From Rhizophagus irregularis (lineage: Eukaryota > Glomeromycota > Glomeromycetes > Glomerales > Glomeraceae): a DNA stretch of 64,000 nucleotides. Shown piece by piece: positions 62,889 through 64,000 of the stretch. The notes under the pieces were generated by a model, which was not told where the DNA came from, searched no databases, and saw nothing but the letters and a program-made list of their open reading frames with translations. The translations under genes were made by a program, and so were the position numbers. The first letter of the stretch is position 1. Every line of letters begins with the position of its first letter. The DNA lies in NCBI RefSeq assembly GCF_026210795.1, contig NC_089432.1, forward strand, positions 3,906,001-3,970,000. Direction: 5' to 3'.

Positions 62889-64000
62889 GATACGAGAGTA
62901 TATACGATGATTATATGTACGATGATGCAGACACGTTTTAATGGAGTGTTGGTAATTATTATATACATTCGATGTTATTTCGCTAAAATTTAATGTTCGA
63001 TGTTATTTTGGTATAATTTTGCTTTAACCTTTATTTTATTTGTTTATTGTATCAAAAAATTAGCGTTGTGAATGAAGTTGATGATGAAAGTCGTCTTGAA
63101 GGTGTTATATTATATAAATAGGACATTCTTATAATACATTATTATTAGCGTAGCATATAAATTGAACATTATAATAATTAGTATAAATTAGTATTAAATA
63201 TATAGTATTAAATATTTTATTAAATAAATAACAATTTATTGCGTTTAAAAGCTGACCGAATGTTAAGTATTTGTTATAATGAATGTTATCTGAAAGTTAT
63301 ACGATTTTTTATTCTGAAAGTCATGCGAATGGTAGATCAAAATCTACCGAAGTTTAGCTAAAATTTAGACGAGTGGCAGTCTGAATGGTAACACTTGATA
63401 AAAACTTTTGGTTAAGAGATTTGTCTAACTTCGGCCAAATTTCAGCCATAATTCAGGCCAAATTTGCCTATACGAAATCTGGCCGAATTGGACTATTTCG
63501 ACTAGTGCATAGATACATCACCCTGCAGTCCTTCTTCTACATAAACCCACTTTTCTGGAGGCTTTCTTAAAAATACTTGAATACCTCCTAAATTTTTAAA
63601 CTGGTTATTTGTTGCTATGTTAAATACGTTGTAAAACTGGCAACAATCTGTAATATAAGCAACACCTTTACAATCTTATCTGAAACGATTGTTTTTGCTT
63701 CTTTAAGTACACACATACAACAAAGAAACCTATTGTGCAATAAAGATATTGGGTACAAAATTGAAAAAGTATATTTATATGTTAATAAAAAGTCACAGCT
63801 GATCTATTGGTAAAACACAGCTGATCTAATGGTCAATTTTAATGATCTGATTATAAATCACGTGATTAATTTTAACCAATCAAATTGATAAAATATGTGT
63901 TGTTCAACTGTCCTTTATTTGTCCAATGGGAGGGGGTTATGTTAAACAAAGGTTTGGATTTGAGCGGCCTTAACATTCATATGTTAAAAAAAGCAATGGA
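62889..64000. other. Gene-free 3' flank
   Basis: After the stop at 62886-62888 no gene is supported. The sequence is A/T rich. At 63420-63500 degenerate words of the type CGGCCAAATTTCAGCC recur, similar to a patch at 34180-34290. At 63793-63835 ACAGCTGATCTA..TGGT occurs twice. None amounts to a defined element. Confidence 0.5.

Noticed and set aside
63793-63835. Duplicated ACAGCTGATCTA word as an attachment site or promoter element
   Set aside because: Only two short copies, no adjoining gene or element boundary.
1-64000. tRNA, rRNA or other structured RNA genes
   Set aside because: No cloverleaf with A and B box words and no rRNA-like stretch was seen on either strand by reading; a tRNAscan-SE and Infernal run would settle it.

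Overview
The window looks like a transposon-dense stretch of a very AT-rich fungal nuclear genome, most probably an arbuscular mycorrhizal fungus of the Rhizophagus type. This is inference: genes have short introns of 60-110 bp with GT..AG ends, and the mix of Helitron, hAT, LINE, Ty3-type LTR elements and Polinton-like DNA with F-box genes resembles those genomes as I know them. No rRNA, tRNA or CRISPR was seen. Almost every coding stretch belongs to a mobile element or to a gene broken by one.

Layout. 655-6344: an OB-fold/RPA-like spliced gene followed by a decayed Helitron Rep/Pif1-helicase gene. 6871-10110: a decayed hAT transposase with BED finger, split by a non-autonomous hAT element (8792-10050, 8-bp target duplication) that carries about 15 hairpin-forming tandem units. 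About 10090-30660, minus strand: a decayed LINE (RRM/CCHC ORF1; endonuclease, reverse transcriptase, RNase H). It is interrupted by a palindromic hAT-type MITE (11550-12077) and by a TA-flanked MITE (16808-28735), which itself holds a young Ty3-type LTR element (16850-28459). 30733-34603: palindromic MITEs, a degraded zinc-finger fragment and a 3-kb TIR element with a 185-bp tandem array.

34603-50257: a Polinton/Maverick-like element with 0.55-kb inverted repeats. It encodes an SF3 helicase, protein-primed-type PolB, an A32-like packaging ATPase, an integrase with chromodomain, a DUF5679-like zinc ribbon, an NPxTGR adaptor-like protein and two F-box-like proteins. In place of a recognisable jelly-roll capsid it carries a retrotransposon-type Gag and a retropepsin. 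It is a fossil with roughly ten breaks and two nested insertions.

50258-51183: the 5' part of a transposase-like gene cut off by the Polinton end. 51745-62888: a multi-exon gene of unknown function (coiled coil, 16-residue repeats) split in one exon by a second Ty3-type LTR element (52954-62250, 4-bp target duplication).

The two most notable signals are (1) a thymidylate-kinase-like P-loop domain fused in frame to the end of the RT-RNase H polyprotein of the young LTR element, and (2) the Gag-protease pair inside the PolB/SF3/A32/integrase element. Several plain DNA-transposon genes are broken mainly by TGA where arginine is expected, consistent with CpG methylation decay.
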